DNA of 64,000 bases from Tillus elongatus (GCA_964006375.1 OZ023267.1:21759739-21823738), one strand, 5' to 3'; counted from the stretch's first letter, positions 15,308-25,798 are shown. The notes: a model not told the origin generated them from the letters alone. Translations and numbers: made by a program.

Positions 15308-15422
15308 TTTTGTGTTTGTTTCTGGTGTTTTGTTTTCGGTTTGTTTAATGTCTAAAACAAATCAAAAACAAACACATCAACAAAACCGAAAACAAAACAC
15401 CAGAAACAAACACAAAATACAC
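15302..15422. repeat. Palindrome at the PLE-1 inversion junction
   Basis: The left arm AGTATTTTGTGTTTGTTTCT continues GGTGTTTTGTTTTCGG. The right arm is its reverse complement, ending CACAAAATAC. About 40 bp per arm surround an A-rich spacer of about 35 bp. This marks where the inverted flank joins the body, most simply by a template switch during reverse transcription. Confidence 0.8.
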
Positions 15423-15485
15423 AACATTCACTTATAACCAACACATCAAAAAATAACACAAACACTCAAATAATATGACTTAAAA

Positions 15486-16142
15486 ATGAGCTACAAAACC
15501 AATAACAAAATAATAAACAAAATAAATGAAAAACACAAACACAACCCACATGAATTAAACAAAATATATCAAAAAGAATGTAACACATGCAATAAAAAAT
15601 ATATAGGAATGACAAAAAAATCAATAAAAACAAGATTCAAGGAACATATAACAGCATTAAATAAAATCCACATAACTAGCTACAAATCAAACGTAGCTAC
15701 ACACATTCACAACACACAACACCAAAAACCAGACATCACCCAATTACAACTAATGAAACATGTTAAAGACCACAAAAAAATGGAAATCTGGGAACAATAC
15801 TACATTCAACAAACAAACAATAAGAAACAATTAATGTCAGAACGAATCCAAGTACAAACATTTAAACAAAACTTAATAAAGGCCATACAAATAGACAAAT
15901 TATCAAACCACAGTGATCAAGACATAAGACCGATACACACGACACAGTCCGAAGGCACAACCAATCAGAGAACAGTAAACCGACGAATAGAAACTCACGG
16001 CGCAGGCGCCACGAACAATCTCAGACGTAGACCACAAGGAGCGATAATATTCAGTAGCGTGCTGATGATGAAACGGGACGGTTCGAAACAGCAGTCCACG
16101 CAAACCAATAAGAAATCACAAACGTACAGCAAAAAAATAAAG
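15486..16142 (+). CDS. GIY-YIG endonuclease domain of PLE-1 (partial)
   Basis: An open frame starts at 15486 and continues into the TA tract, where its Tyr-Ile repeat tail is an artefact. The domain begins at about residue 25: the GIY strand is represented by KIYQKECNTC and the YIG strand by KKYIGMTKKS, followed by a catalytic-type Arg in KTRFKEH. A Cys pair (CNTC) with a later His resembles the zinc-binding insertion of PLE endonucleases. A glutamate in MEIWEQYYI (near residue 105) is a plausible catalytic Glu. The frame contains no stop over 200 codons, so it is rather young or recently inserted. The upstream reverse transcriptase is lacking, so it is not a complete protein. Confidence 0.7.
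16057..16101 (+). ncRNA. Hammerhead ribozyme, right flank of PLE-1
   Basis: Stem I pairs GCGTG (16057-16061) with CACGC (16097-16101). The core is CTGATGA (16062-16068) and GAAA (16085-16088). Stem II is GAAAC/GGTTC with one mismatch, preceded by an extra U. Stem III is two pairs (AC/GT) closed by AGCA. The nucleotide before the predicted cleavage is C, at 16096. All invariant core bases are present, so self-cleavage is plausible; the very short stem III is typical of PLE hammerheads, which are thought to work best as dimers. Confidence 0.75.
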
Positions 16143-16148
16143 TATATA

Positions 16149-16232
<84 letters not shown>
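16143..16232. repeat. (TA)n tract 7
   Basis: The right boundary tract of PLE-1; a LINE reading frame begins immediately after it. Confidence 0.95.
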
Positions 16233-16235
<3 letters not shown>

Positions 16236-16236
16236 G

Positions 16237-18099
16237 TTGAAATACACTCATAGAATTATACCCCTAGGGTGTACCAACTTACTGAGAGTGGACATAAGTT
16301 GCAAAAGCCAAACTGTGAGTATAATTGGCTGTTACAGGTCACCAGCTACAGACGCCACCACTTTTGTTTCAGATCTTTACAGGTTTTTTTGCACTGATCA
16401 CTTGGGCACACGCAACATCAGTATGTTTGTGGGTGACATCAACATCGATATACTGGACACTGACGATATATCAAATGTGTATTTGAACACACTCTATGAG
16501 TTTGGATACGTGTCTTATGTGAACACCATTACCAGGGTACGGGGGAACTCGAGTTCATGCCTGGACCACATATTCATCAGGTGTCCCGCTGCGGAGTGTG
16601 ACATAGAGTCTGTTGTTTTTGAAAAACCTTTAGAGTTAAAAAATTCAGATATGGGGACACCACAAGAATATGAAGCAAATTATGTGAAGATAATAGATTA
16701 TAAGAAACTTAAAGAGAATTTAATCAAGGAGGAGTGGACCGATATGCGTCAGCATATCAGTGCCGACGACGCGGCCAAATCATTTGTGGACCAGCTGCGG
16801 TTGCGCATTGCTAGATGTACGATTATGAGACGGAAAACTCGAAAAACCTATTCAAGGAATCCTTGGATAACTAAGGCTCTGATAAAGTCAATCCAGACTA
16901 AGAACGAGATGTACAGGATGACAAAGAAGAGTCGCGACGACGTGGAGTTACAGGAGAGATACAAAGAATACAGAAACTCCTTGACGGGGATTATCAGAGC
17001 GGCAAAAGCTTCCTATTATAGACAGGCAATACGGAACAGTGCCAACAGTTCAAAAACTGTCTGGAGGACAGTGGATGATTTTTGTGGATCCAAGGAGAGG
17101 ACGCGAAACCGGATAGAGGTGATCACGGTAGATGGTCAGCGATACTGTGACCAAAAGTTTATCGCCAACGCATTTATTGGGTACTACAGAGAAGTGGGTG
17201 GAAGACTAGCAGCCGAAGTTTCCAAACAGAGTCTATTTGCTGTTCAGACAAATGAACGTACAATCGAGAACAGCATGTATATCGATGAGATAACAGAGAG
17301 CGAAGTGAAAGAGATGATACTTGAACTGAAGGAAAAAAGGGCACCGGGTTACGATGGACTGGAGGCTAGAGTGCTAAGGACAATCTGCGATGAGATAACC
17401 CGACCACTTACTTACCTGTTCAACAAGTGTATATGTGAAGGGACATTTCCAGAAAAGTTCAAAATCGGTATCATTTCCCCAATTTTTAAGAGGGGTGATC
17501 CCACTGAAATGGGCAATTATAGGCCGATAACATTTATATCTAATATAGCAAAGATATTCGAAAAAGTATTAAAATTTAGAATAGTGTCTTTTATTACAAA
17601 ATATGAATTGTTATCCGATCGCCAGTTTGGATTCCGCGAGGGACGATCTACTGAGGATGCCATGGCATTTCTTACTTCAAAACTCTATGACAGTCTGGAT
17701 AAGAGCCGGCCAACCTTATGTGTATTTCTGGACCTAGCGAAGGCGTTCGATACGGTGTCCCACCCAAAATTGCTAGCTAAACTGCATAGAACTGGATTTC
17801 GGGGGAAAATATTTGATTTGCTTAAGAGCTACATAACCGACCGCAAACAATGTGTGAAAATAGGAAATAGCTTTAGCTGCTATGAACAGGTGGAGTGTGG
17901 AGTTCCACAGGGCACGGTGTTGGGACCTTTACTGTGCAACATGTACATGAATCACATGCTTCTCTTACCGTCAAAAGGAGAGATCGTCAGTTATGCTGAC
18001 GATACGGCTATTTTGTACACCGTCTCGGATTGGTTATCTCTGAAACAGGAAGCAGAGACAGATTTAAAAACATTAAAAACATGGTTTAACCAAAACTAA
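16237..18099 (+). pseudogene. LINE-B ORF2, endonuclease and reverse transcriptase
   Basis: An open frame of 620 codons, the longest in the window. Residues 1-115 are the C-terminal half of an apurinic-type endonuclease (FVGDINIDIL holds the DxN motif; SSCLDHIFI holds the SxxDH-type end). A linker rich in basic residues follows. The RT spans about residues 340-600: APGYDGLEARVL, ISPIFKRGD, GNYRPITFIS, FGFREGRSTEDA, VFLDLAKAFDTV (first Asp), CGVPQGTVLGPLL, SYADDTAIL (Asp pair). It stops just after LKTWFNQN, where the other copy still reads a dozen more residues. The endonuclease N-terminus is missing. Domain order and the 3' tail fit CR1/Jockey LINEs. Confidence 0.85.
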
Positions 18100-18796
18100 G
18101 TACATGCCATTCAGTTCACATGCCAGTGGAATGCCAAGACTGGGGAACTTGTCTGTAGGTTCTGATCAGATAGGTGAAGCAAGGAATATACAATATCTGG
18201 GCTTGAATATTGACTGTCATCTGAGATGGGACAGGCAGACAAATCAAGTAATACAGAAACTCAGGAGCTTCCTTTCGAAGTTTAAGAGACTAAAGCAATT
18301 TCTGGAAGTCACTTACCTTAAGACTATTTACTTTGCTCTCATTCAGTCGCAGCTTTTATACGGCATATTAGCGTGGGGAAGCGCATCAGAAACATACTTG
18401 AGAAAGGTAGGAACAACTCAGAGGTGGATATTAAAAATTATATATGGCAGAAACATCACCTACCCCAGTGATGCGCTATACTCGGAGGCTGGAGTAATGG
18501 ATGTGCGGAAACTGTACTGTCGTGCTATCTTACTGTATATTTACAGACACAAAGGTGCTGTTAATTTTGCAGAACATGCATACTCTACGAGGTACAAAAA
18601 TATTGTCACGAAAAAGTACAGGGCGGAGAAAAGGATTGGCCAGCGTAGTTTTGTGTATATTGGTTTGAGACTCTTTGATACCCTGCCCCTTGATATAAGA
18701 TCTACGAATTCTTATAGGCTTTATAAAAAAAGGATTCAACTATGGCTGCTTAATACACCGAGGAGTGTTATCGGTCGGGTGGTTGCCTGCTCTTAA
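18095..18796 (+). pseudogene. LINE-B ORF2, C-terminal part after a small deletion
   Basis: This frame continues the RT thumb and the C-terminal domain: TKYMPF, IQYLGLNIDCHLRWDRQ, LLYGILAWGS, TQRWILKIIYGRN, and a Tyr-rich tail. It is offset by one base from the preceding frame. The related copy near 20680-20715 keeps the intervening LSINFEKTKY-type block, so a deletion of a few tens of bases near 18094 both removed it and shifted the frame. Confidence 0.8.
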
Positions 18797-19645
18797 TTGT
18801 CGACCCTTCTAGTAGATCTTGATTTTAATCGATCATTGTGTGCATGTGTGCTAGTATGGATGTGTCTGAGACTACGTGTGTGTGTGCGTGTGTGTAGGTG
18901 TGCGAGTGTGTGTGAGAAGGAAGGTGTGAAGTTCACGAACGAGCGCGCACGAGCAGGTATGTATGTGAATGGATGAAATATAACTAAGTATGAATTGACC
19001 ACAGATTACTGAGTGAGTCTGTATTTCTGGGTTTTTAAAGTATCTATACCTTTTTTATTTTCTGTCTCTCTTTTTGCGGAGGGAGTCGTTGAGTTTTGTG
19101 GCGATGTCGATTGATCAATGGTCGGGGATGGCCGGATGCAGCTCTAAAATGTTGGGTTATTATGGTTGTGTTGTTGTTGTTTTTTTCGAGGGTATTTTAT
19201 CTCCGGACTGTCAATTACTCTGGGTTTTACTTCCTTGACAGTCATAATTCTATTGTGTGTTGTGTTTTGTATGCTGTGGGCATGTGGAGTTGGTTTTGCT
19301 GTTTTTCACTTTTATTAATTGTAGAACGCGGCCACAAAGTGTTTAATTTATGATACTCTACACTAATATTAAGATAGTTTTTTGTGTTGTATTTTTCAGT
19401 TTGATTATCATGTCGCATAGACATTTTCGCTAACAAGCAAGTTTGCTTCTGTGAAGATGTCTAAGGCTTATAACTATTAAGATCATTGTTAACTGATTAC
19501 TTTTGAATGTACGACATGCGCGTTTATTGATTTGGTAATTACTTCTTTGTATTGAATGTTAATTCTATATTTTTATATTGTGTATATTTATTTGGTAACC
19601 TTTTGTATTTGATTGTAAATGTTTGTAACAACATATCAATAAACC

Positions 19646-19702
<57 letters not shown>

Positions 19703-19799
19703 GTATGTATATATGGGGAAGGTTTTTCTACAATGATTATTAAGGAATCTATGACCTTTCTTGTCAAGGCCTTATGTGACATTGTAAACACCTGCTTCG

Positions 19800-20025
19800 T
19801 AGAACGATCTTTCCCTATTATGCTTAAAGTTATATGTTTATTAAAAAGCCCAAAGCCCAACGCAACATGATAGGTAATTATCGTCCCATATCTGTGTTAC
19901 CCGTTTTCTCTTAGCCATTCGAAAAATTGCTAGCTAAACCAATATTAGAGTTTCTCAGAGCAAACGATGTGCTTTCGCTAAATCAGCATGGATTCAGGGA
20001 GGGTCATTCAGCCATAAATAAAGAA
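19800..20025 (+). pseudogene. LINE RT fragment joined to another LINE
   Basis: It reads a GNYRPISVLPVFS-type block, a stop, FEKLLAKPILEFLRAND and LNQHGFREGHSA, the central RT motifs of a LINE different from LINE-B. At 20026 it changes abruptly into an earlier RT region of a LINE-B copy, so a single frame at 19927-20190 is chimeric. Confidence 0.6.
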
Positions 20026-21715
20026 ACTCAAATTGGTTACTGGCCAGCGACCTTTGAAGCATCTATAATAATACCTATTTATAAATCAGGTGACCACACA
20101 GAAGTAAGTAATTATAGGCAAATTTCATTGATAACCTGCTTTGCAAAAATTTCTGAATCAATTATAAAAAAAGATGAAACGATTACATAACAAAGTACAG
20201 TTTGATATCAGCGGGACAATATGGATTTCAGCATAAAGTATCAACACATGATGCAATTCGAAACCTGACGTCAAACGTCTGTGCCGCTCTGCACAACGGT
20301 ATACCATCTTTGTGTGTTTTTTTAGATTTGGCTAAGGCATTCGACACCGTCAGTCATAAACTGCTATTATAATCCCTTGGAGACATGGAAATTGGGGATA
20401 AAATATTGCAGCTTTTTGAGAGTTACCTTACCAACCGAAAGCAGTGTGTGAAGATTGATGGCGTCTTGAGCGATTTTCGGGCTGTGGAGTGTGGTGTTCC
20501 ACAGGGAACGGTGCTAGGGCCAATACTTTTTACAATATATATAAATCATTTGTTCCTACAAGAAAGCGATGGAAGGATAATTAGCTATGCCGATGACATG
20601 GAAATATTTTACGAAAAGCCTTCCTGGCATTCCTGAAACAAACTGTTGAAACGGATTAGCTAACGTAAAAAATATTTTGATCACAAGCAATTATCAATTA
20701 ATTTTGAAAAAACTAAGTACATACCTTTTTCACGTACTGCGGCCACGCTACCGGAATGCAGTAGTCTCACTGTTGGGGATCCTGAGGGTTTGTTGATAAT
20801 ATCAGTCGAAACAAAACTTAGATATTTGGGAATTGTGATAGACAGACACTTCAGATGGAATTTTTAGATCGATTATGTGGTGAAGAAGCTACGAAGTGTG
20901 TTGTATAAAATTAAATATATGCGGGACATATTGGATATGCCACAGCTCAGAATACTTTACCATGCCTTGGTTGAAAACCATCTGGGTTACGGAATTATAG
21001 GGGGGGTGGAGGGGCGGTGGGTGTTGGAAAGGCAAACCTGATTTAACTAGAACTTTAGGAAAAATCTTAGAGATTATCTTAAACAGGGACAATATGTACC
21101 CCAGTAATAGACTGTACCAAGAGGCTGGCATACTGGATATAAGACAATTACTTTTAAAATCAGCAGTGATTAATCAGTTCAGGAATAGGTTGGGTCAATC
21201 ACCGATCGAGCACGATCATGAAACATAGCATGGAATGGTGGCGTACAGAACACCAATTGCTAAAACTAACATTGGCCAAAGAAGTTATAACTACCTTGCA
21301 CCAAGAATGTTTAATCTTCTTCTTGCTTCATTGGTTACTAACTGCAATATCGCAAATTTTAAGAAGAGTAAAAAATAGTACTTGCTGGATCAACCGAGGG
21401 CTCTCATACATGCTGCAGTTGACAGGAAGAACTCACAGTCCTATTTTTGAGCGTTGTGAGGCACTAGAGCGTGTATAAGGGTGAATATTGATTGTAGTCT
21501 TACTGCTGCTGTGGACTGTGATGGATGTCTTAATGAATTTAATATTTTTATGTAGGTGTTTATTCGAGGAGTTCTATGCATAGAAGTGCCCTTTATGTTT
21601 GTGTGTATTTTTTGTTGTTGTAATTTTCAGATTTACGCATAGAAATGCGATGTATACTTGTGTGTAATTTATACTCGCACACGAGTCTTTTGACTCCAGC
21701 GATGTATTAAGTGAA
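20026..21715 (+). pseudogene. LINE-B copy 2, degenerate
   Basis: 5'-truncated. It reads FEASIIIPIYKSGD, SNYRQISLI, then LCVFLDLAKAFDTVSH, and in frame 20385-20636 NRKQCVKIDGVLS, CGVPQGTVLGPIL and SYADDMEIF. The thumb follows, with LSINFEKTKYIPF and LRYLGIVIDRHFRW, and C-terminal blocks continue to about 21230 with several stops and frameshifts. The 3' untranslated region runs to about 21715, where a PLE-type inverted pair interrupts it; the ATT-type tail reappears near 21970-21990. Confidence 0.7.
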
Positions 21716-21716
21716 T

Positions 21717-21905
21717 ATTGGAACCTGTGATGAGCACTGATAAGTACACTTGGAGAACCACAACACATTTTAAAAAGACCTGACGACATTCTGAGAATGT
21801 TTCATCCTCTGATGACGCTAACTTGGTTAGTGAAACGATCGTCAGGTCTTTTAAAATGTATTGTGGTGATTTGGGTTCTCCAAGCGTACTTATCCAGCGA
21901 TGTAG
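21717..21905. repeat. PLE-type inverted pair (family X)
   Basis: The left arm GATGAGCACTGATAAGTACA continues CTTGGAGAACCACAACACATTTTAAAA (21730-21776). It is repeated in reverse at 21852-21900 (TTTTAAAATGTATTGTGGTG and on to GTACTTATC). A hammerhead-like motif lies between the arms. Single arms of the same family are at 37046-37125 and 58130-58250. Confidence 0.65.
21806..21846 (+). ncRNA. Hammerhead ribozyme-like motif, family X
   Basis: The core is CTGATGA (21809-21815) and GAAA (21832-21835). Stem II is GCTAAC/GTTAGT with a three-base loop, after an extra C. Stem III ACG/CGT is closed by AT. C21843 precedes the predicted cleavage. Stem I has only three pairs (CCT/AGG), so activity is uncertain. 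Confidence 0.5.
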
Positions 21906-21999
21906 TTGTTTATTTGCAGTTTGCACGTTATTGTTACTACTGTTTTTATTTTAACGTTTGGAAAATAAACTATTATTATTATTATTTCAGCTGTTGTAA

Positions 22000-23100
22000 G
22001 AATTCTGGACTATGTACGTAAGAACGTAGATTCTGGTAGTAAGGTCATTGCTCTTTTTATAGATTTACGCTATACTGCTAAAAAAAAAAGGCTGAATTTT
22101 ATGGACTGCGTGGTCAGTGCCAAAAGTTTTTGAAATTATATTTAACTGACCGAAGACAGTTTTTGGAATATTTTGGGGCAAGATCATCCGACTTAAATAT
22201 TGATATAGGCGTTCCCCAGGGCAGTGTTCTGAAACCACTACTATTTTTATTATACATAAATGACATTGAAAGTAACCTAAAAACTTTTTTTTTGTGCTTT
22301 TGCGGATGATATAACGTTAATAGCAAATGGAAGATTTGTTCATGAAGTGACTCAAAAAACCCAACACAATTTGATGTCTGTGCAAAATTATTTTATTCAA
22401 AACAAAATTGTTCTAAATAAAGAAAAAGCATATTTCCTTCAATTTTATCCAGTTCGTCCTGGTTACACTCAGAACTCACTAATAAAGCTTTAGGGTCAAT
22501 AGATTGTTCAGGTTGATAAATTTAAGGTTCTTGGTATTTACTTGGATCTATTATTGGATTAGAAAGGCCATGTAGATTACGTTTGTGGAAAATATGCTAT
22601 AGCATGTTTAGCAATCAAGCGCTGGTGTCAGGTTTCCAATCTAAATACTGTTAAGATCTATTATCACTCAAATTTTGAATCGTTAAGTATGGTGTTATCT
22701 GCTGGGACAATTCTGTATCTTCAGATCGTGTAATTGTTCTCCAAAAGAGAGCAAGTCGCTTTATGTTTAGTCTTAAATATCGAGAATCTTGCAAAAGTAC
22801 TTTTGTATCAGAAAAATTGTAACTTTTCCTTGTTTGTTTATTTTTGATGTCTTGGTTTTTGTGAAAGAGAATATCGTTTTGCGTCTTTAAATTTTCACCA
22901 TAATTATGTGACACGTCATGGCCGGGACCTGCAGTATGATATACATAGACTTGAATTGTACAAAAAAGTCCTTACTATATAGGCGCTGTACTTTACAATA
23001 AATGAAATACTAATTTTAAGGATATTGAAAGCCTTAAATTTTCTTGTACCAAATGCCTTTTATTCTGTTGAAGATTACTTACATTTTAGTTTAGAATAAG
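22000..23100 (+). pseudogene. LINE-C reverse transcriptase remnant
   Basis: A different plus-strand LINE. One frame gives KFLKLYLTDRRQFLEYF, SSDLNIDIGVPQGSVLKPLL and YINDIESNLK. After a T-run slip the next gives CFADDITLIANGRF (FADD rather than YADD), then QNKIVLNKEKAYFLQF and a LGIYLD block. The C-terminal part and AT-rich 3' end run to about 23100, before TA tract 8. Frameshifts and stops are numerous. Clade not determined. Confidence 0.6.
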
Positions 23101-23154
23101 TACCTTTTGTTTATCCTATATCATTTGCATGATATATTGGATTAATAAAGGTAT

Positions 23155-23157
<3 letters not shown>

Positions 23158-23251
<94 letters not shown>
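23158..23251. repeat. (TA)n tract 8
   Basis: The left flank of MAR2. Confidence 0.95.
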
Positions 23252-23253
<2 letters not shown>

Positions 23254-23524
23254 TCAATCGCAATCAAAAACAAAAAAAAACCCGACTTTGTTTTTTTCAA
23301 GGGGGACAGATAATGGCGTAAGTTTTGTTGTCTTGGAACTTGCCGCTTAGACAGGGGCGTAAAGTACCCTTAAAATTTAAACGGCATCCTATGTTGAGTG
23401 ACACCTCATTTTAAAGCCTCCTCACATCTTCTCACGACAACGTACGACTTTTCAAATGTTGGTTTGGATATGGCAATAAAAGAATCAATTAAATAAGAAC
23501 ACAAAATATCAATGAATAAAAGAA

Positions 23525-23650
23525 TGTTATTTAATTAAATGTTCAAATTGTTTTTCCTCCCCTTCCATACAATTTGTAAAATCTTTGCTCCACTTCCGAA
23601 CAAATATTCCGAAGCATGTCGGGCGTTAATCTGACGACGTTTTTTAACGA
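23525..23650 (-). pseudogene. MAR2 transposase C-terminal remnant
   Basis: The minus strand reads LTPDMLRNICSEVEQRFYKL followed by YGRGGK, which matches the common C-terminal pattern of mariner transposases (ITPE-L-NV...R...C...GGHFEHLL) and then hits a stop. No catalytic residue is included. Confidence 0.55.
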
Positions 23651-23993
23651 TTTCTCGATAAAGATATTTTTTATATGATTTTTTGTTTACCTCTTAATAA
23701 ACTTTATTGGTGCAATTTTTGTACCTATTTTACTTTAAACGAGACAAGTAAATATCCCGTAAAATCATCACAAAGTCGATCTCCAGTTCGTGAATATCAT
23801 ATTCCGAGGAACTTGATCGGTTGTAAACAGAAAGCCTCTACGTGAGTAGGTCGTACGTAATGAGGGTAATTAGGTACCTGTCCTGAGTCACATTGCAATG
23901 GAATCAAATTTTAGTCTCAGGAAACTTGCAAGTACTTCTGTTCAGAGAACAATAAGGTTTGCACAAGGGCAGTAGTAGGCGTGGAAATATAAT

Positions 23994-24482
23994 TGTTAAG
24001 AACATTCAATTTATAAGTAAAGTTAGTAATAGGAAAATTCTTTACACCAAGTAATGTAAATATTGCATATAATTGTAGGTCAAAAAATGTATCGATAACA
24101 TTGGCATTGAAACGATTACATTGTTATGTAAATAGTAAACAAGGTGAAATTGCAGCGTACAAGGAATGCTGACTGATGAACTCGGCAAATTTATGTAGGA
24201 TTAAAAAACTATAAGTAGTATTTGTTGGTAAACATAAGAGAGAATTCTAGTTTAGATGCTTAAGTTGTAAAGACGCGACACTTGTGATTTTAATTATGTA
24301 GAAACATTGAAGAGATTTAAGATTCACTATGTAAAGAGTTCGGGTTTAAAATTCATTCATTTAGGTTAGTTCGTAAGCATTGTTAAGTTTAGCGAGTATT
24401 AAAGTTTTATTACATCGTTACTATGTCTACAAACGCCTAGTTCAACAAGTTAAATCCCCGTTTATCGTCCGCTCCTTAAACA
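23994..24482 (+). repeat. Probable BEL/Pao long terminal repeat
   Basis: The proposed LTR starts TGTTAAGAACATTC and ends in AAACA. Directly downstream lies TGGTCCTTCGACGA, the leader sequence typical of insect BEL/Pao elements. A gag-like frame follows at 25020. No second LTR exists in the window, so the boundaries rest on the TG...CA rule and the leader. The 5' boundary is the less certain. Confidence 0.5.
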
Positions 24483-24639
24483 TGGTCCTTCGACGAAAAA
24501 GTAACCAGTACCATTAAAAAAAAACAGTGCTCACTAAAAATCAATTATCCTCATCAAACATCCTTTAACCCAAGTCTCCAAATACCTTTTTATTCTAGGT
24601 AAAAATAATCAAGGACACAAGCGTCCAAATTAAAAGAAA

Positions 24640-24850
24640 TCAGGACAGAAGCCTCCAAGGCAGTACCAAAATAAGGTCAGTTTCAATAAAGCATCTATAC
24701 AGGGTCAAATCAGGACATTAGCGGTCTGGGCAGTACCAAAATAAGGTCAGTTCCAATAAATCACCTATACAGGGTCAAATCAGGACATTAGCGTCCAGGG
24801 CAGTACCAAAATAAGGTCAGTTCCAATAAAGCACCTATACAGGGTCAAAT
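24640..24850 (+). repeat. Tandem repeat in the BEL/Pao leader
   Basis: A unit of about 67 bp recurs three times with small changes: CAGTACCAAAATAAGGTCAG, then TTCCAATAAAGCACCTATAC, then AGGGTCAAATCAGGACATTA. Related shorter pieces (caagcgtccaaa) flank it from 24618 to 24880. It lies between the LTR and the gag frame. Confidence 0.85.
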
Positions 24851-25019
24851 TCAGAAGACTCAAGAACACAAGCGTCCACGAGAGGCAACAATACAGGGTT
24901 AAAGGCAAAATATAGGTCACAGGCGACCAATAAACCAAATCAAAATAAAATAAAATTAAGGAAGCATAATCGAGGAAGTCAATAATCTGGCAGTAGCCCA
25001 GGAGGCAATAAGTAAATCA

Positions 25020-25430
25020 ATGAACAATTTAGAAGCATTAGGGCCACTAGAAGACCCTCACTATGAAACTAGATACTTTGAACAAATGGAAAAAGTGTAT
25101 AATGACATCAAAGAACTCACGAGACTCAAGAACAAACGGAAAGTCATGGTAAACCAATTTAAGCGAATATTAGAGAAAGCAAAAATGATGAGCGATGACA
25201 ATCTACTTTCCAGCTATGAAGGAAATCGGGACGAATTAGAGAAACAATGGGAATTACTGGAAGAAAAGATATTTGAGATAAATATACCAACAGAATCAGA
25301 AATTGAAGATGAGGCATATTTCACGCTAAGGCGAAGCTACCAGAATGCCAGTGACAAGCTGTCAGAAACAATTAGGAACCGAACAAACCACTATTTAAGG
25401 GCTAGGTTACCCAAGCTACCAAAAAAATAA
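25020..25430 (+). CDS. BEL/Pao-like gag N-terminal fragment
   Basis: An open frame of 136 codons, coiled-coil rich: ELTRLKNKRKVMVNQFKRIL and LEKQWELLEEKIFEIN, then an acidic stretch (SEIEDEAYFTLRR). The alternating Lys/Arg-Leu helices followed by an acidic Tyr/Phe segment resemble the N-terminus of BEL/Pao gag proteins (the DUF1759-type start). The preceding LTR and leader support this. The frame ends at 25430, and mariner sequence resumes at about 25440, so nucleocapsid and pol are gone. Confidence 0.55.
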   Translation: MNNLEALGPLEDPHYETRYFEQMEKVYNDIKELTRLKNKRKVMVNQFKRILEKAKMMSDDNLLSSYEGNRDELEKQWELLEEKIFEINIPTESEIEDEAYFTLRRSYQNASDKLSETIRNRTNHYLRARLPKLPKK

Positions 25431-25439
25431 TTTGGTAAG

Positions 25440-25545
25440 GGAATTTAATGAAGTCGATTGTGGCCTCACAGGTCGCTCGATTTAACACCCTTAAATTGTT
25501 TCTATGTGGATGCTTGCAGTCGAAAATTTATACAACACGACTAAT
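25440..25545 (+). pseudogene. MAR2 transposase third-motif remnant
   Basis: The plus strand reads WPHRSLDLTPLNCFYVDACS then RKFIQH, aligning with the mariner block WP-RSPDLTPLDFFLWG-LKS. The catalytic acidic residue is Asn here. It is on the opposite strand from the C-terminal piece at 23525-23650. Confidence 0.6.
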
Positions 25546-25795
25546 ATCCAAAGCAAGATTTAAAAAGTCGTTACAAGTTGTCGTGAGCATAATTGAGAAA
25601 GCTTTAAAATGAGGTGACACTCAACATAGGGCGCCAATATAAATTTAAGGGTACTTTATGCTCCTGCCTAAGGGGTAAGTAGCAATACATTAAAACTTAC
25701 GCCGTCATGTGTCCCCCTTGAAAACAAAATCGACGTGTTTCGGCTTTTTTTTTAATACCGATATTTTCCAGGCGGGCAGCTTTAAATGGCACACC

Positions 25796-25798
<3 letters not shown>

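Larger units (their letters stand above)
15175..16142 (+). mobile_element. PLE-1, truncated Penelope-like element with inverted flanks
   Basis: The block is bounded by TA tracts on both sides. Its right end (16050-16142) reappears reversed at 15303-15175: GTTTGCGTGGACTGCAGTTTCGAACCG at left matches the reverse complement of CGGTTCGAAACAGCAGTCCACGCAAAC at right, and the shared GTACAGCAAA/TTTGCTGTAC follows. Between them lie a near-perfect palindrome (15302-15422) and a GIY-YIG reading frame. Flanking repeats in opposite orientation, hammerhead motifs and a GIY-YIG endonuclease are hallmarks of Penelope-like retroelements. The reverse-transcriptase part is missing, so the copy is 5'-truncated. 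Confidence 0.75.
16237..19700 (+). mobile_element. LINE-B, CR1/Jockey-type non-LTR retrotransposon
   Basis: A nearly intact plus-strand LINE: endonuclease C-terminal half, reverse transcriptase and C-terminal domain (16237-18796), a 3' untranslated region of about 850 bp with a TG-rich stretch (18838-18915), an AATAAA-like site (ATCAATAAACC, 19636-19646) and a terminal ATT/TTA repeat tail (19648-19700). The 5' end is truncated exactly at the edge of TA tract 7, so the element probably inserted there or was cut there. The family also occurs at 20026-21990. Confidence 0.8.
23252..25798. mobile_element. MAR2, mariner-like element disrupted by a BEL/Pao fragment
   Basis: Positions 23295-23455 and 25590-25735 are inverted repeats of one another. 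Shared phrases include AGGGGGACA/TGTCCCCCTT, GGGTACTTTA and its complement, and CTCAACATAGG/CCTATGTTGAG. The right end reads TGGCACACCCTG followed by TA, a mariner-like terminus; the left terminus is lost at the TA tract. Two decayed transposase pieces lie inside, on opposite strands, so the interior has been inverted or is a mix of two copies. The middle is occupied by a BEL/Pao LTR and gag start. Confidence 0.6.

Noticed and set aside
18838..18915. TG-rich stretch as a regulatory microsatellite
   Set aside because: It lies within the 3' untranslated region of LINE-B and is imperfect; no independent evidence of function.
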